DNA of 64,000 bases from Aporrectodea caliginosa (lineage: Eukaryota > Annelida > Clitellata > Crassiclitellata > Lumbricidae), in contig JACEVL010000969.1 of assembly GCA_020284085.1 (NCBI GenBank), forward strand, positions 1-64,000, in the 5' to 3' direction. Shown here one piece after another: positions 10,831-21,504 of this stretch. Made by a program: the position numbers and the translations under genes. Numbering within the stretch: position 1 is the stretch's first letter; the number at the start of each line of letters is the position of its first letter. The notes under the pieces are model-generated. The model saw only the letters and a list, made by a program, of their open reading frames with translations, was not told where the DNA came from and did no database searches.

Positions 10831-12135
10831 CAGGGGTGGGCAAACTACGGCCCGCGGGCCAGATCCGGCCCGCCAACGCTTTTTATCCGGCCCGCCAACG
10901 CAATTTATCTGGTTCAAACAATTCTTCAGAAAAGTAAAAAGTCATAAAATTCAGACCGCAAGAAGAATTCCTCATGCTGCTTTCTTATTTGCTATTCCGG
11001 TTTGTATTATTCGCATCCACTTACATCTGTGAATAAACATTTTCAACTTTGAAGATAAACAAATCCAAGTAAAAATCTCAGTTAGCTGATCTAAATTTGA
11101 ACTCCATAAATATGAATGTGAACTTAGTCTCTCGAAGCCGTTATTATCGGCTTCTCCAGCTCCGAGTGGTTTCTCGCTCTTTCTCATGATGCCCAATAGT
11201 GGCTCTTGCTTTCGTTACTAGTCGAATTGACCACTGTTCATCGACTCTCCTTGGCCTCATCTTGGAGTTCTGGGGCGACTAGATCCGAGTCTGTGCTCGG
11301 CTGCTTGGCTCATTGTGCGAATTCCCAAATTCGGCTCTGTCTTTGCCTACATGCGCGATGTGTTGCACTGTCTTGCTGCCTGTGGCCCAACGGATCTAAA
11401 ACCGGATTCCTGCTTTGGTTTCACGCTGCACCGTCGGCTGTGCTCTATCTTACCTCCAAGGGTGATCTCTGCCGCCCAGTGGCCGACGTTGTAGCAGGCG
11501 CTCTATCTGGAATTTATTTATTTATTTATTTATTTATTAAGGTCACTTGTTATAGCGCCCCTCCAAGATGTCTACACAGAGGCGCTCCCGATTACAGCGC
11601 GGACACTGAATCGGAGTTTCACGCCGAAGCGCATGAGCAATTGCGAGTGAAGGACTTGCCCAGGGTCCCTACGCGGCGGCTTGAGGTGGATTCGAACCCG
11701 CAACCCTCCGGCTGCAAGGCACCGAACATACCCCTATACCACCGCGTCCCACAAATGATCTACCATCGGAGCTGAGTTTGCTAACTCTGACCAATCTAAC
11801 TGCGTTTTATAACTCACTCAAGTCTTTTTTTCAATAGCCGTGTCTGGGCTAGGAACAACCTGAGTAGGTTTGTTGAAGGTGAGGTATATACAGTAAGTGC
11901 CCAGAATTAATTAATGAATGCAACCAGCGCAAACACTCTGGATTAAGGGGAAATTGTTATGCACGTCCACAGTTGCATACATCTCACAAGTTACAGCCAA
12001 AGTACAATTAATTTTAATTCGGTAAACTTTTGTAATTTTAGTTGTTATTAAAAGTTAGAAATTTTGTATGTGCCCCCCTCCGAATTTTTTTGGCGTGTAA
12101 TGTGGCCCAATGTGCCAAAAGTTTGCCCACCTCTG
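10831..12135. mobile_element. hAT-like transposon with CAGGGGTGGGCAAACT ends
   Basis: The left end CAGGGGTGGGCAAACTACGG pairs with the right end AGTTTGCCCACCTCTG (complement CAGAGGTGGGCAAACT). GGCCCGCGGGCC just inside the left end is a widespread hAT subterminal motif. The flanks GTCTAGCTA and GTCTAGCA match apart from one base, an 8-bp duplication with an indel. Removing it restores the host LINE reading. It carries a SINE at 11511-11756. ORFs at 11206-11775 have no recognised domain. Confidence 0.85.
11511..11756 (-). repeat. tRNA-derived SINE (family A)
   Basis: Read on the minus strand, a tRNA-like head has an A-box-like TGGTATAGGGG and the perfect B box GGTTCGAATCC. It is followed by the body ACCCTGGGCAAGTCCTTCAC and the 3' hairpin GGGAGCGCCTCTG...GGGGCGCTATAA. 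The tail is a run of TAAA repeats. Other copies are at 34852-35136 and 61214-61437. Confidence 0.9.
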
Positions 12136-12579
12136 GTCTAGCAGCTGCATCAAGAACCGAATGCAGACGAGAGAGGCGCACTTTAGGGAGACCAACAAAG
12201 AGAAAATTACAATATGCGAGAGCAAATTTATTAAGGCATGAACAACTGAGGTAAAAACCAAAGAAGAAAGAGATCTTCGGATTGCCTCCAGGCGTCGAAA
12301 ATGGTAATAGCAGGAGCGGGTGAGATTAGTGATGTGGTCAGAGATGGAGAGAGAGCTATTTCAAGAGTGACACCCAGGTTACGAACAGCGGTTGAAAAGG
12401 CATAGGAAGAAAAACTTTCGTCCAAAAGGGAATAGTCAATCTTAGCAAGTTGCTGGCGCGTGCCAGACCAGATCGCTTTGCTCTTACCTGGGGTTAAAGA
12501 CAGCTGGTTCGAAGACATCCACAAGTGAATGTCCTGAGAAAGAGCATCGATGAGAGCAATGAGGGAGAGCTGAGCAGTT

Positions 12580-13538
12580 GGGGTCGTCCATTAATTATGT
12601 CAACAAATTTTAGGCAGTTTTTGACCCCCTCCCTTTTGTCAACAACTGTCAAACATTGACGGACCCCTTCAAAAATTATGTTCCCTTTTTGTGGGTGTCT
12701 TAAACCTTGAACTCAAAAGGCTGCAACGAATCCAAAACTCATTAGCTCGTGTAGTGATGCGTGTCCCACTACGAACATGCTCCTCAGTCCTACTCCACAA
12801 ACTGCATTGGCTTCCTGTTGAATTCAGAATAAACTTTAAATTGGCCTGTTTGACCTACAAAGCCCTCAGCACCAGCACACCTACCTATATTCATGCACTA
12901 CTAATTCCTTACATCCCTCCTCGTTGCTTGCGATCATCAAGTAGGCCTACAGGTCTTCTAGCTGAGCCACGATGCAGAACAATTATGGGTTCTCGTGCAT
13001 TCCACGCCTCTGCTCCAAAGGAATGGAATCGACTACCACTTTCTCTTCGTAGCTCAACTTCACTTCCTTCCTTCAAAAAGCGGCTAAAACTCACTATTTA
13101 CTCCTTGGCTTTCATGGATTTAGAAATCTAAGTGCATCTTCACCTGGCGGCTGACTATCCGCGCCTCAGACTCACATTTCGGTGTGATCTTGCGCGCGTT
13201 AAAAATTTATTTAATAATAATAATAACAATAAAAATGTCAACAATACCAGAAACACAATGGCTCAATACATGTAGAATAATTTTTTACACTAAAAATGCA
13301 ATCTCGAATTTTAAAATATATGAGTCTAGTTTATTACCAGCTTTTAGTAGTATTAAATACTTTATACATTTTTTAGCGTTACTTAATGTTTTCGCTATCA
13401 TTTTGAAGGGTCTGTGTTGATTCACTGGAAAAAATTTGTTGACGTCAAATTGTACCGAACCCCTCCCCCATTGTCAAAGCTGTCAAACTTTTCCAAACCC
13501 CTCCCCCTATTTTGTTGACATAGTTAATGGACGACCCC
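12580..13538. mobile_element. DNA transposon with GGGGTCGTCCATTAA termini and 2-bp duplication
   Basis: The left end GGGGTCGTCCATTAATTATG pairs with the right end ATAGTTAATGGACGACCCC. The site is duplicated as TT (12578-12579, 13539-13540). The duplicated copy at 14731-14740 reads AGTTGGGGAA with no insert, a direct empty-site proof. A 2-bp duplication and this terminus type recall ISL2EU/IS4EU-like elements, but no transposase is present. It carries a LINE fragment inside. The subterminal CCCCTCCCCC tracts are inverted between the two ends. Confidence 0.88.
12691..13215 (+). mobile_element. LINE 3' fragment nested in the GGGGTCGTCC element
   Basis: A 146-codon frame gives LKRLQRIQNSLARVVMR, LHKLHWLPVEFRINFKL and FHASAPKEWNRLPLSLRSST, ending FKKRLKLTIYSLAF. 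This is the C-terminus seen in CR1/L2-type LINEs. It is 5'-truncated and ends in an ATT/ATA-rich tail at about 13200. It lies on the opposite strand to the host LINE. Confidence 0.8.
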
Positions 13539-13540
13539 TT

Positions 13541-14074
13541 GGGGAACCATGAACACATCCCTGAACATCATCAGCATAGAGTTGGCCAGTAGCTAGGTGT
13601 TTTGCAAAAAGAGAGGACATGTCTGCTGTACATAGAATATAGAGGAGAGGGCCAAGTACTGATCCACGGGGGAAACCGAATATGATCTTAACCCAAGTTT
13701 TTCTAGAGTCACCTGAAATTATCATTTGTGTACTGTCCGAAAAACGTAGGATCTGTCACGACCCTGTAACGTCTCGACCCTACCGCTCCCTAGCGTCAGA
13801 AGGCGCTGGTCGTGACAATTTGCAACACGGTGCGAAGGAAGGCAGAGGCCCGAGAAGTGTTTAAAAGTTGTGTGAGCCAACTTTAGCCATGTAGGCACCT
13901 GTCTGCATAAGGTGGATAAAATTATACATTATGCCTGATATTATCTATAACAATAGATACCTATTTTGTCATTTTTTACAACCACCAGTGGTTTATTACG
14001 CTCAATATTGATGACATAAAGGCGTTTGTGTGAACGAATTCTCGATGAGCGATTTTAACTTAAGGAACTTGCAT
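13541..14074 (+). repeat. Segmental duplication, copy 1
   Basis: From GGGGAACCATGAACACATCC onward the sequence matches 14735-15262 closely. It includes LINE reverse transcriptase, the CTCTAGCGTCAGAAGGCGC stretch, the CATTATGCC region and a scrap of Mab-21 C-terminus (GTGTGAACGAATTCTCGATG, 14033-14052). It was duplicated before the GGGGTCGTCC element inserted in copy 1, or that element was lost from copy 2. Confidence 0.9.
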
Positions 14075-14075
14075 A

Positions 14076-14185
14076 TGTATATATATACATATACATGCAT
14101 ATAACATATGCATATGTACATTATGTGTATATATTATATACATATAATGTACATATTATGCATATATGTACATAAACATATATGT
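14076..14185. repeat. AT-rich palindromic tract
   Basis: Alternating ATGTATATA and CATATGCATATG sequence contains a long imperfect palindrome around 14115-14170. It probably formed by simple-sequence expansion. No coding content. Confidence 0.7.
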
Positions 14186-14299
14186 TTTTCCTTGGACGAG
14201 TTAACTCGGGTTCACGCTGCACAATAATTACCGCTGGACGAGTTAACTCGGGGTTCACGGTAAGGGGTTAACGTTGAAACAGAATGATAGGAAAAGGAG

Positions 14300-14618
14300 A
14301 GGTTCAAGTTTTCTACGCCTGAAAGGAAGAATCGTCGCTGGCCGTATATTGAGCGTGTCTCCATGTAGAACTGAGTGTTTGCTTCTACTGTGGGTCACTG
14401 ACAATTTCTCTGACACATGTGTATCCGACACATGTGTATACGTTACTTAAACAGACACCAAACATACATAAGTCTGTGGAGTGTGGACCTGCAGTTGTGT
14501 TTCGTGTATCATGAAGAATCGGTAAAATACAGGCTATACAGGCTGTATTGCAAAATTTTTGGCTGTATAATAAAGCCAACAATTTGCCCTGGCATGCCCT
14601 GGTGTAGTGCCGCCACTG
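14300..14618 (-). mobile_element. Partial reversed copy of the 2391-4513 hAT element
   Basis: Its end GTGCCGCCACTG at 14618 is the reverse complement of the 2391 terminus. Similarity continues through the ACACAACTGCAGGTCCACAC motif to the CTACATGGAGACACGCTC region. It lacks the 404-bp MITE present at 2565-2968. Its other terminus was not found. It sits against LINE sequence at 14619. Confidence 0.8.
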
Positions 14619-14935
14619 CTTCGGATTGCCTTGACTCGTCGAAAATGGTCATAGCAGGAGCGGGTGAGATTAATGGTGTGGTCAGAGAAGGAAAGAGAGC
14701 ATCGATGAGAGCAATGAGGGAGAGCTGAGCAGTTGGGGAACCATGAACGCATCCCTGAACATCATCAGCATAGAGTTGGCCAGTAGCTAGGTGTTTTGCA
14801 AAAGAGAGGACATGTCTGCTGCACATAGAAGATAGAGGAGAGGGCCAAGTACTGAACCACGGGGGGCCTCGAATATTATCTTTACCCAAGTTGTTCTAGA
14901 GTCACCTGAAATTATCATTTGTGTACGGTCCGTAA
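14619..14935 (-). mobile_element. CR1/L2-like LINE fragment, second tandem copy
   Basis: Same LINE as 12276-13745, with an internal deletion of about 190 bp relative to it (positions matching 12351-12541 are missing). It encodes the QLYADDVQGCVHGSP reverse-transcriptase box on the minus strand. It shows the uninterrupted site for the 12580-13538 element. Confidence 0.85.
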
Positions 14936-15262
14936 CGTAGGTAATGTCTCGACCCTACCGCTCTCTAGCGTCAGAAGGCGCTGGTCGTGACAATTTACAA
15001 CACGGTACGAAGGAAGGCAGAGGCCCGGGAAGTGTTTAAAAGTTGTGTGAGCCAACCTTAGCCATGTAGGCCACAGACGTGACAGACCTAAGGTGGATAA
15101 AATTATACATTATGCCTTATATTATGTATAACAATAGATCCCTATTTTGTCATTTTTTACAACCACCAGTGGTTTATTACGCTCAATATTGATGACATAT
15201 ATGCGTTTGTGTGAACGAATTCTCGATGAGCCTGATCTAGGCTAAGGTGTGATTTTAAGGAA
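14735..15262 (+). repeat. Segmental duplication, copy 2
   Basis: Near-identical to 13541-14074 apart from small indels (for example CATGTAGGCCACAGACGTG replacing a shorter stretch). It runs directly into the Mab-21 copy C fragment, which shows that the duplicated block carried part of that gene. Confidence 0.9.
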
Positions 15263-15573
15263 CTTGCATTGCAAACGTTATTATAATATTATTGCCACCG
15301 CTTGATTCATATTTCGACAACGACTTTCAGTGCTTACTTGGATTCCACACACTCGTTTGCTATTTATCGTCTTTAAATGAAGATCTTACTCTACTTGAAG
15401 TATCATTAACTGTCTTTCTTTCTCTATCTGTATTTTTTACATGTTTAGGTGTCCCTATTTAGCGGGATCTCTGATCCCTTCTGGGCCTCCTTGTAGCCAG
15501 TATATGTCAGATCGTTTCCTTACTGCTTCATTGTTCGTTTTTCTCTTCTGATGGTTACAGAAATAAATGATTG

Positions 15574-15654
<81 letters not shown>

Positions 15655-15946
15655 CTGCGGAAAATGGACGACACTTCTAATTCAATCCAGCAATTTTTTG
15701 CCCGGGAGATTTACTCTGACAAGTCTTTACTTGCTAATGTTCTTTTTCGTGATTACCCTAAGAAGTGTAACTATTTTCTTGGAAGACATTTCCTGGCCAG
15801 ATATTTGAAAATGAGATGCCTGATGGACTGTAGTAGTAATCCAAGCTCAGAAGTAATGCTGGATTTTGTGGCAATGAAAACCCATCTTCCATTTGAGCAC
15901 ATCATAAGCTGCTTTCTTCAGCAAAAACTTCGTCATACTCAGAATT
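15208..15946 (+). pseudogene. Mab-21/cGLR-family fragment, copy C (C-terminal part only)
   Basis: From GTGTGAACGAATTCTCGATG the sequence follows copy E's last quarter: ANV, LPPLDSYFDND, FHTLVCYLS. It then resumes at 15657 with MDDTSNS, YPKKCNYFLGRHFLARYLK, LPFEHIISCFLQQKL and a TAG at 15946. Similarity to copy E continues past the stop (GTGAAAGACTTTAGGG, ACACAACAGAAAT), so it arose by genomic DNA duplication, not retroposition. There is a stop and frame change near 15238 (TAGGCTAAGG) and a 265-bp insertion at 15387-15651. Everything upstream, including the whole catalytic domain, is missing. Non-functional. Confidence 0.9.
15387..15651 (+). mobile_element. Non-LTR 3' tail insertion in copy C
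   Basis: This is a short 3'-UTR-like sequence ending AAATAAATGATTGATG followed by about 25 TTGA repeats. GATCT occurs on both sides (15382-15386, 15652-15656). It has no coding content. It is typical of a 5'-truncated LINE or SINE with a TTGA tail; a related tail is seen at 34520-34550. Confidence 0.75.
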
Positions 15947-15950
15947 AGTC

Positions 15951-17785
15951 TTTGGATTGTGAAAGACTTTAGGGTCTACAACTGTAGCCTAGAAGTGATG
16001 CATGTCAATGGCACACAACAGAAATAATTCGTTCAAAAAGTATATGAGATTAGCGCTAAGTTGGTATTACAATTTTTAAAACTGTATACTGTGCTTCATT
16101 CATTTCATTTCATTTCATTTTATTTATTGAAACCTTTGTGAACCAATATACAAACAAAAACACAGCAAATCAATATAATGCAAACAATAAATAGACAAAC
16201 ATAAACTCAACAAAGAAAATCTTAACAAATTGAAAGCTTTCAACATACTTTACATAGTCTGATGGTTCTGTTCTGCCAAGTGCAACATTTTCGTGCTCCT
16301 AAAAATGAGAACCTTCAAGTTTGAATGCAATCGTGCCTATTAGCCTACTTATTAATGGTGCCGTACGTGTTCGGTTAAAATGAACTTCGATGCAAGAAGC
16401 GCATTGCAGTTGATGCTGTTGATTGTGTACAACATAATGTGACTAATAAAATTTGGTCTTCGAGAGTTAACAACATAATTGCGCTATAAAATACCGCTTC
16501 ACATCGATTCACCTTGGCAATGTCGTTTGTTTATAGTTTAAAAATTATAATTTAATGCAAGCTTGCAACAGCGAAACTCAAAGTATTTGCTAAATACCAC
16601 GCCAGCATTCGACATACATCCTATAATGGACCATATTCTGCTATGGGGCCGGCATAGGGCCCATGTGGATCCATCTAATGGTTATGAACGTGTTGATAGC
16701 CTACTAGGTCGGGCAACGTCTTCAATCCAATGTGTCAGTCAGTAAAGAATTCGGGAGCATAATGGTCGCAATTCTTTGACGTCGCAGAGTTAGCTAGCAC
16801 TGGATTATTATTGCGCTCAAACTTTAAATCCGAGATCAGAGGCAGACATATTTTCGTAGGCCCTGAAGCTTGAACTGTCATGGTTGACCCAAACTGTAAG
16901 CTATGTGCATTATGTACTACTGTGTCGCTTCTGAGGGCGCTGAAGCTCAGCTTAATTAGTTTCATAGTAGATCCGCCTCTGTCCGAGATCCATCCTTGCG
17001 AATGGCCTTGGAATTGTCTAAAAACCGAGACACCGTTTTAGCTCATCAACGTAGGAGTTCATTTACTCAAAACGTAGGCCTTAGGCTAAATATTGAACCA
17101 GTATAAACCATTTCAGCTACGGAGTCAATTGTATGTGATTCCTGTGATTGCCATTCCAACCATTTTACCAACACTTGACAGGGTATTTCTAGTTCGATGT
17201 CAGGATAGCTAAAAGAGTAGAATAAAAGTTAATATAATTATACCGGAATAACAAGACCTATATCACATTAATAGGACCATAATTATGCCATTGCCCGTAC
17301 GCTAGCAGTGCCAGTCCCAAGCCCAGATGGACGAGGGGGCGACGTCAACGGTCCTAGCTGGAAGTCATAATTAAAGATGTCGTTAGGCACTGGAAGCCCC
17401 TACTGCTATCAATCCCCATAGAAAATGCCACTGAGAGAAAGAGTTAAAGAGACACGAATAAAAAGTTCTATTACGTTTACATTATAGTGAATGTTTTTTC
17501 AGAGAGATGAGCATAAGGTTTCGTCTTCGGTCAATCAATCCCTAATCAATCTCCCAATTAATTTATGCAAATTCTCTGTTCTTCCTGTCGTTAAGGCACC
17601 AACATTAGAGTGTTCCATAAAATTAAAAGTTGAAATTAATTTCTCCCCAGGCATTTTCCTAAGTCTTTAATTAGTAGCTATAGCATAAAATTTCAAAAGA
17701 TGTTGACGAAAACGCTTTTGCATCCACAAAAATTCTAATTTGTTAAAATAGAGATATTCTCCAACTCTAATCTTTGGCAAAGGAC
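15951..17785. other. Intergenic region without recognised genes
   Basis: The first ~100 bp still resemble the 3' flank of copy E. A CATTT repeat with AT-rich LINE-like sequence lies at 16095-16210. Short ORFs elsewhere (for example 16563-16745) show no motifs. Confidence 0.4.
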
Positions 17786-17840
17786 CTGCAATTCCACTAG
17801 AATCCGGAAATAATATATCTTGATTCTAGTGGAATTGCAG
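17786..17840. repeat. Perfect 19-bp inverted repeat (hairpin)
   Basis: CTGCAATTCCACTAGAATC (17786-17804) is repeated exactly in reverse complement at 17822-17840, with a 17-base AT-rich spacer. No transposon was recognised around it. Confidence 0.95.
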
Positions 17841-18092
17841 AAAAATAGGAATTAGTCCAGATACACTTACGTACGCGAGTGTCCGACTTTCCAAAAGAAA
17901 CTAATATTTTGCGAATCATGGACATTGTCGATATTGGAGACTGGTCTGAAGCAAGCAAGAAGTAGAAACTGAACAGCGCACTGCGAACAAATGCTGACAC
18001 ATCAAACTTGCACCAGAAAACAATAAAGCAGTACACAGTATGTAATTGTAGCACAAAAAGAGAAGAACGAGAACAGGGTAAAGTTCAATAAT

Positions 18093-18529
18093 TATTGTAT
18101 TGTATTGTATTTGATCATTTATAAAGCGCTTCTCATAGCATAAGCCGTTCAGAAGCGCTCCCAGTGCGAGGTACTCCGAGGAAAAAGGAAGGTTTTAAGG
18201 TGAGAGAAAGAGATGCTACTAGAGAGGATTGTAGAGCGTAGAGAAGGAGGAAGTCGATTCCATAGAGAGGGACCTACATGTATGCAGACAAAGGAACTGG
18301 ATTGCGCAATTGTGGTCCTAACACGGGGAACAAAAAGTTCAAGCCGGTCAGAGGATCTGAGAGGACGCTTTGACATGGCAGAGAGGGGGCGGAGAATTTG
18401 GTGACAAAGATATTTTGGAGCAAAACCCAGTTGAGATTTGAGCATGAGAATGAGAATATGCTCCGGATGAAGAGAAAGACTTCGAGGTACAGATCTAGCG
18501 AGTCCGTATGGTGTAGGCTACAAGATACG
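18093..18529 (-). mobile_element. CR1/L2-like LINE 3' fragment
   Basis: The minus strand encodes LGFAPKYLCHQILRPLSAMS, LRSSDRLELFVPRVRT and VGPSLWNRLPPSLRS. The 3' UTR hairpin GAGCGCTTCTGA...GAGAAGCGCTTTATAAAT and a CAATA repeat tail end at about 18093. It is the same family as 27588-28645. Confidence 0.9.
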
Positions 18530-18872
18530 TGCCGGTATCACGAAATAGAGTATCCGTCCTAAGACTATCCGGGGGATGTATGAATTTATCTCCCGGATGG
18601 AATAAACCGGTTTAGAGTATCTGGGGGGGGATAAACCATTCTATCCCCATCGTCATGCGCGTCACGATAGCCTCGACGAAAATCCAGTCAAAATCACCAA
18701 AAACGAAATAAATTGATTTCAGGTCAACGTAAAAATGTTATGTCTACAATAAATCCAAACAGTACGACTGAATACACTTAGAAACCGCCAAAAATGCAAA
18801 TTTAACCGAATACTCCATTTCGCTAAGGGGATACTCATGTATGGGGGGGTACTCTATTTCGTGACACCGGCA
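18530..18872. mobile_element. MITE with 23-bp terminal inverted repeats
   Basis: The left end TGCCGGTATCACGAAATAGA pairs with the right end TCTATTTCGTGACACCGGCA; the complement differs at one base and extends 3 bases further. It is 343 bp long with no coding frame. A clear target duplication was not found, so the superfamily is open. Confidence 0.8.
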
Positions 18873-18959
18873 ATTGATGGAATTTTACTCCAAAAGCACA
18901 TGTCATCCTAAGGCTTCACATTTCAAATTTAAACTTTGTATCTTCAACAAATTCTACCT

Positions 18960-19325
18960 TTAATTCAATCATTCATTATTTGAATTTGCATAGCGTCTCT
19001 CCAAGGTATAGCTACTCAGAGGCGCTCCCAACCCCAGCGCGGCCAAATAGGACCATTTTCAGTTGAGAGAGGAGTGCCTGATAAGGGTTCTAGGAAGGGA
19101 GCGGAGTGTCAGAGGGAGTCCATTGACTCCATTCCAGGTCGAGGGGCGAGTACAACCACAGAGAAGGCACGACTCTGCCTGGTAGAGGTGCGAGCAAAGG
19201 GGACAGAGAGAAGACCATGTTCAGCCGAACGGAGTGAGCGTGAGCCCCGAGAACTGAGGGAGGGGCTACAAAGGTCGATAAGGTAGGCAGGCGAGACCTA
19301 GCAGGCAGCGCCAAACTAAGGCTGC
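18960..19325 (-). mobile_element. LINE/SINE 3' fragment
   Basis: The tail ATGAATGATTGAAT and the hairpin GGGAGCGCCTCTGAGTAG lie at 18970-19035 (reverse strand). Further upstream the minus strand reads SVRLNMVFSLSPLL, LINE-C-terminus-like. The piece CTCGATAAGGTAGGCAGGCG-like at 19253-19313 recurs at 23576-23637. Confidence 0.65.
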
Positions 19326-20108
19326 TATCCTATACTCAATTCGCTGCCTAAGGGGAGCCAGTGAAGATGTCACCTTGATATACAACCTTCCAATATCTCT
19401 CGTCCTAGGCAGGATACTCGCCGTAGCAGCCATTCAGACACAGCGCGGCGATTGTAGTACCGGTAGGCTAAGCCAAAATTTAAGTGCCGCATTAATTAGC
19501 TATGATCATGATATCGGGATAGCGGGCGTACATTCAGATTTCATTATTGCTCTAAAATGAACCAGCACTCCAATAGTCAGTTCACGGCTTTCTTTATAGT
19601 ATTACTAGCATTTTTTACCCGGCGTTCGCCCGGGTTTTCCCCAGGCGTAATTTTTAACGGCTGCAAATAAAGGCTACTTACATACTATATTTGCTGATGG
19701 GCTTCAAATATGAAAAAAATTTCCATATATATCTGAATGGAAACGATATTTAGAGGTGAACATAGGGCAAGCATTTAGTATCGTGGTGCGTGTATTTTCT
19801 CCCGTAATTTTAGGCGTCGTGATAGACGGTTAGGGCCAGGTTACGCGTCGTGAGGGTCGGTTAGGGTTAGGGTTTGTGTCGTCTTTAGAAAACATCCTAC
19901 CTTCCGCGAAGCATGCAAAAAATATCGTCCGACGGCTGCAAATAAAGGCTACTTACTTACTTACAATATTGACGCACTGGCTTGACTCTATGCATATAAT
20001 TATACTCCTGCGTAGCTAGATTTGTATTATCATCATATTCGTTTAATTTCAAAATAATCCAGTTGACAAAACGCAACAGGTTACAAGTAACACAATTAGC
20101 TAATAGAG
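19326..20108. other. Non-coding, with two LINE/SINE tail sequences
   Basis: GGCTGCAAATAAAGGCTACT occurs at about 19659-19678 and 19934-19953, each followed by TTAC-like tails, so two 3' ends of one retroposon type lie about 270 bp apart. A short TTAGGGTTAGGG stretch at 19865 is too brief to be telomeric. No gene was seen. Confidence 0.55.
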
Positions 20109-20590
20109 TCAGGCTAAAGATAATAATTCAAAACAGATACAAGTAATTATAATACAATTAATATGTATCTTTAAACAAGATTCTTGGTATGTAATTACAT
20201 TTATCATTGATTGGGAGATTAAAATTATGAATTCTGGGTCGTAAGTTATATTTGATTTGCTGTGTAGGCGGGAAAATTCCTCGGAGAACATGACATGATT
20301 CCCCACAAATAGCCCGAAATAAGCCAGAATCAGCAGCTTGGGACATATCTACAACACTAGGGGTAGTAGATAAGAGGAAGCCTCTACGTTTCATCCTATT
20401 TAGCATACTCTGTAATTTATTCCTATCAGTCTCACTGGCATACCCCCACCAGGCAGGGGAGGCATACATTAGGTGTGCAACAGTGGTTGCCATAGCAACA
20501 TCATGCAATGCGAAAGTAGACATGCCATGATCTCTCAAAACACGGAGGGCGTATAGAGAAGTGGAACTTGAGGCAAGGACTTTTCAGTAT
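20109..20590 (-). mobile_element. LINE fragment (Jockey/RTE-like, TTAC-tail family)
   Basis: A 126-codon minus-strand frame reads MYASPAWWGYASETDRNKL, QSMLNRMKRRGF and LRPRIHNFNLP. The same pattern (MLYCSQVWWGFASKQELDSL, RKLVRLGFLPKS) is on the plus strand at 51180-51330. This is the region after the reverse transcriptase. Confidence 0.75.
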
Positions 20591-21504
20591 GCTTTGTCAT
20601 GCGCATGTCAGAACTTAGGGTAATCCCTAGCACTCTAATTGTGTCAACCCTTTCAGCACCTTGGATGACAATAGGTATAGACAACATCGAAACTTAAAAT
20701 GTCCAAATATCGGAATTTAAAGTAAATTTTGAGTTGAAATAAAGTTGGGTTGAGATCTATAGAAAGTAAAATGAAAACGTTCGTTAAAAATTTCGTATCC
20801 CTAATTAAAAGTGTTGCATTGGCGAATTGTTAAGTCCGATGACCTATAAATTCTGCCGGTCATCGTGATTGGTTGCGAATCAGATCGTTGACCTATATGC
20901 TACGTGTGACGTAAGATTGCATATTTAATTAGCATGCGTGACGTGAACAAATGGCCTCACTATGGCCATGGTGTAATAGACCGGTATTGAGATATAGCCT
21001 CGTAAATGTAAAATGGCCATATATCGGCGTTTAAATAAAATTGCGAACTGAAAATAGTCGCGTTGAAATAGACGTGGCGTAATAATGTTTTGTAATTTTT
21101 TCGAAATCGCTAAAGCGTTCCGTTTCGGAGCCATTAGCAGGACAACCAAACATACATACATACATACACACAGAAGGACGCGTAAATCCGAGTTTCCCTT
21201 ATAATATAAGATTTAAATATAAAAAATAGTATTTGAAATATAGGACTGTCTATAATTTACATAATCCTTAAATATTAGTTGATGTATCACGTTAAAGTTT
21301 ATTCGGTAGATGACACTATATGTTTTCAAACACTCCAGCTGATTTGCCATTGTAGTGAAATATTCTACTCGTCGCCATTTTGTGTTGATGATAGTACAAA
21401 CCTCTCTGTTAAAATCTTTGGTACAATAACCAAGCAACATTTGAATGATCTTAGATATGGTTAATACTTTTTCCAATTCTCTCTGACTATAAATTTTGAT
21501 GGTA
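20591..21504. other. Non-coding region with retroposon-like tail
   Basis: The stretch 21140-21212 (CATACATACATACATACACA then TTTCCCTTATAATATAAGAT) looks like the 3' end of an old retroposon. The rest (20650-21130) is AT-rich with no recognised protein. ORFs at 21213-21476 show no motif. Confidence 0.45.

Larger units (their letters stand above)
8515..13745 (-). mobile_element. CR1/L2-like LINE, 3' part, split by three DNA transposons
   Basis: Minus-strand pieces at 13745-13539, 12579-12136, 10830-10509 and 8637-8515 join into one LINE of roughly 1.1 kb. The 5'-most piece encodes reverse-transcriptase motifs GFPRGSVLGPLL and QLYADDVQ. The next encodes WMSSNQLSLTPGKSKAIWSG and the NLGVTLE region. 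Then come FEYLHWLPLAARIQ, GLAPKYLFD and LRSSDHLDLLVPRVRTA, the usual C-terminus. The 3' UTR reaches about 8515. The breakpoints coincide exactly with three transposons bearing target duplications. Frames are damaged and the 5' end is missing, so it is dead. Sister copies lie at 14619-14935, 18093-18529 and 27588-28645. Confidence 0.85.

Noticed and set aside
11206..11775. 189-codon ORF in the second hAT element
   Set aside because: It runs through hAT interior and the SINE on the wrong strand; no domain.
19855..19885. Telomere-type TTAGGG repeats
   Set aside because: Only about two units; too short to be an interstitial telomere.
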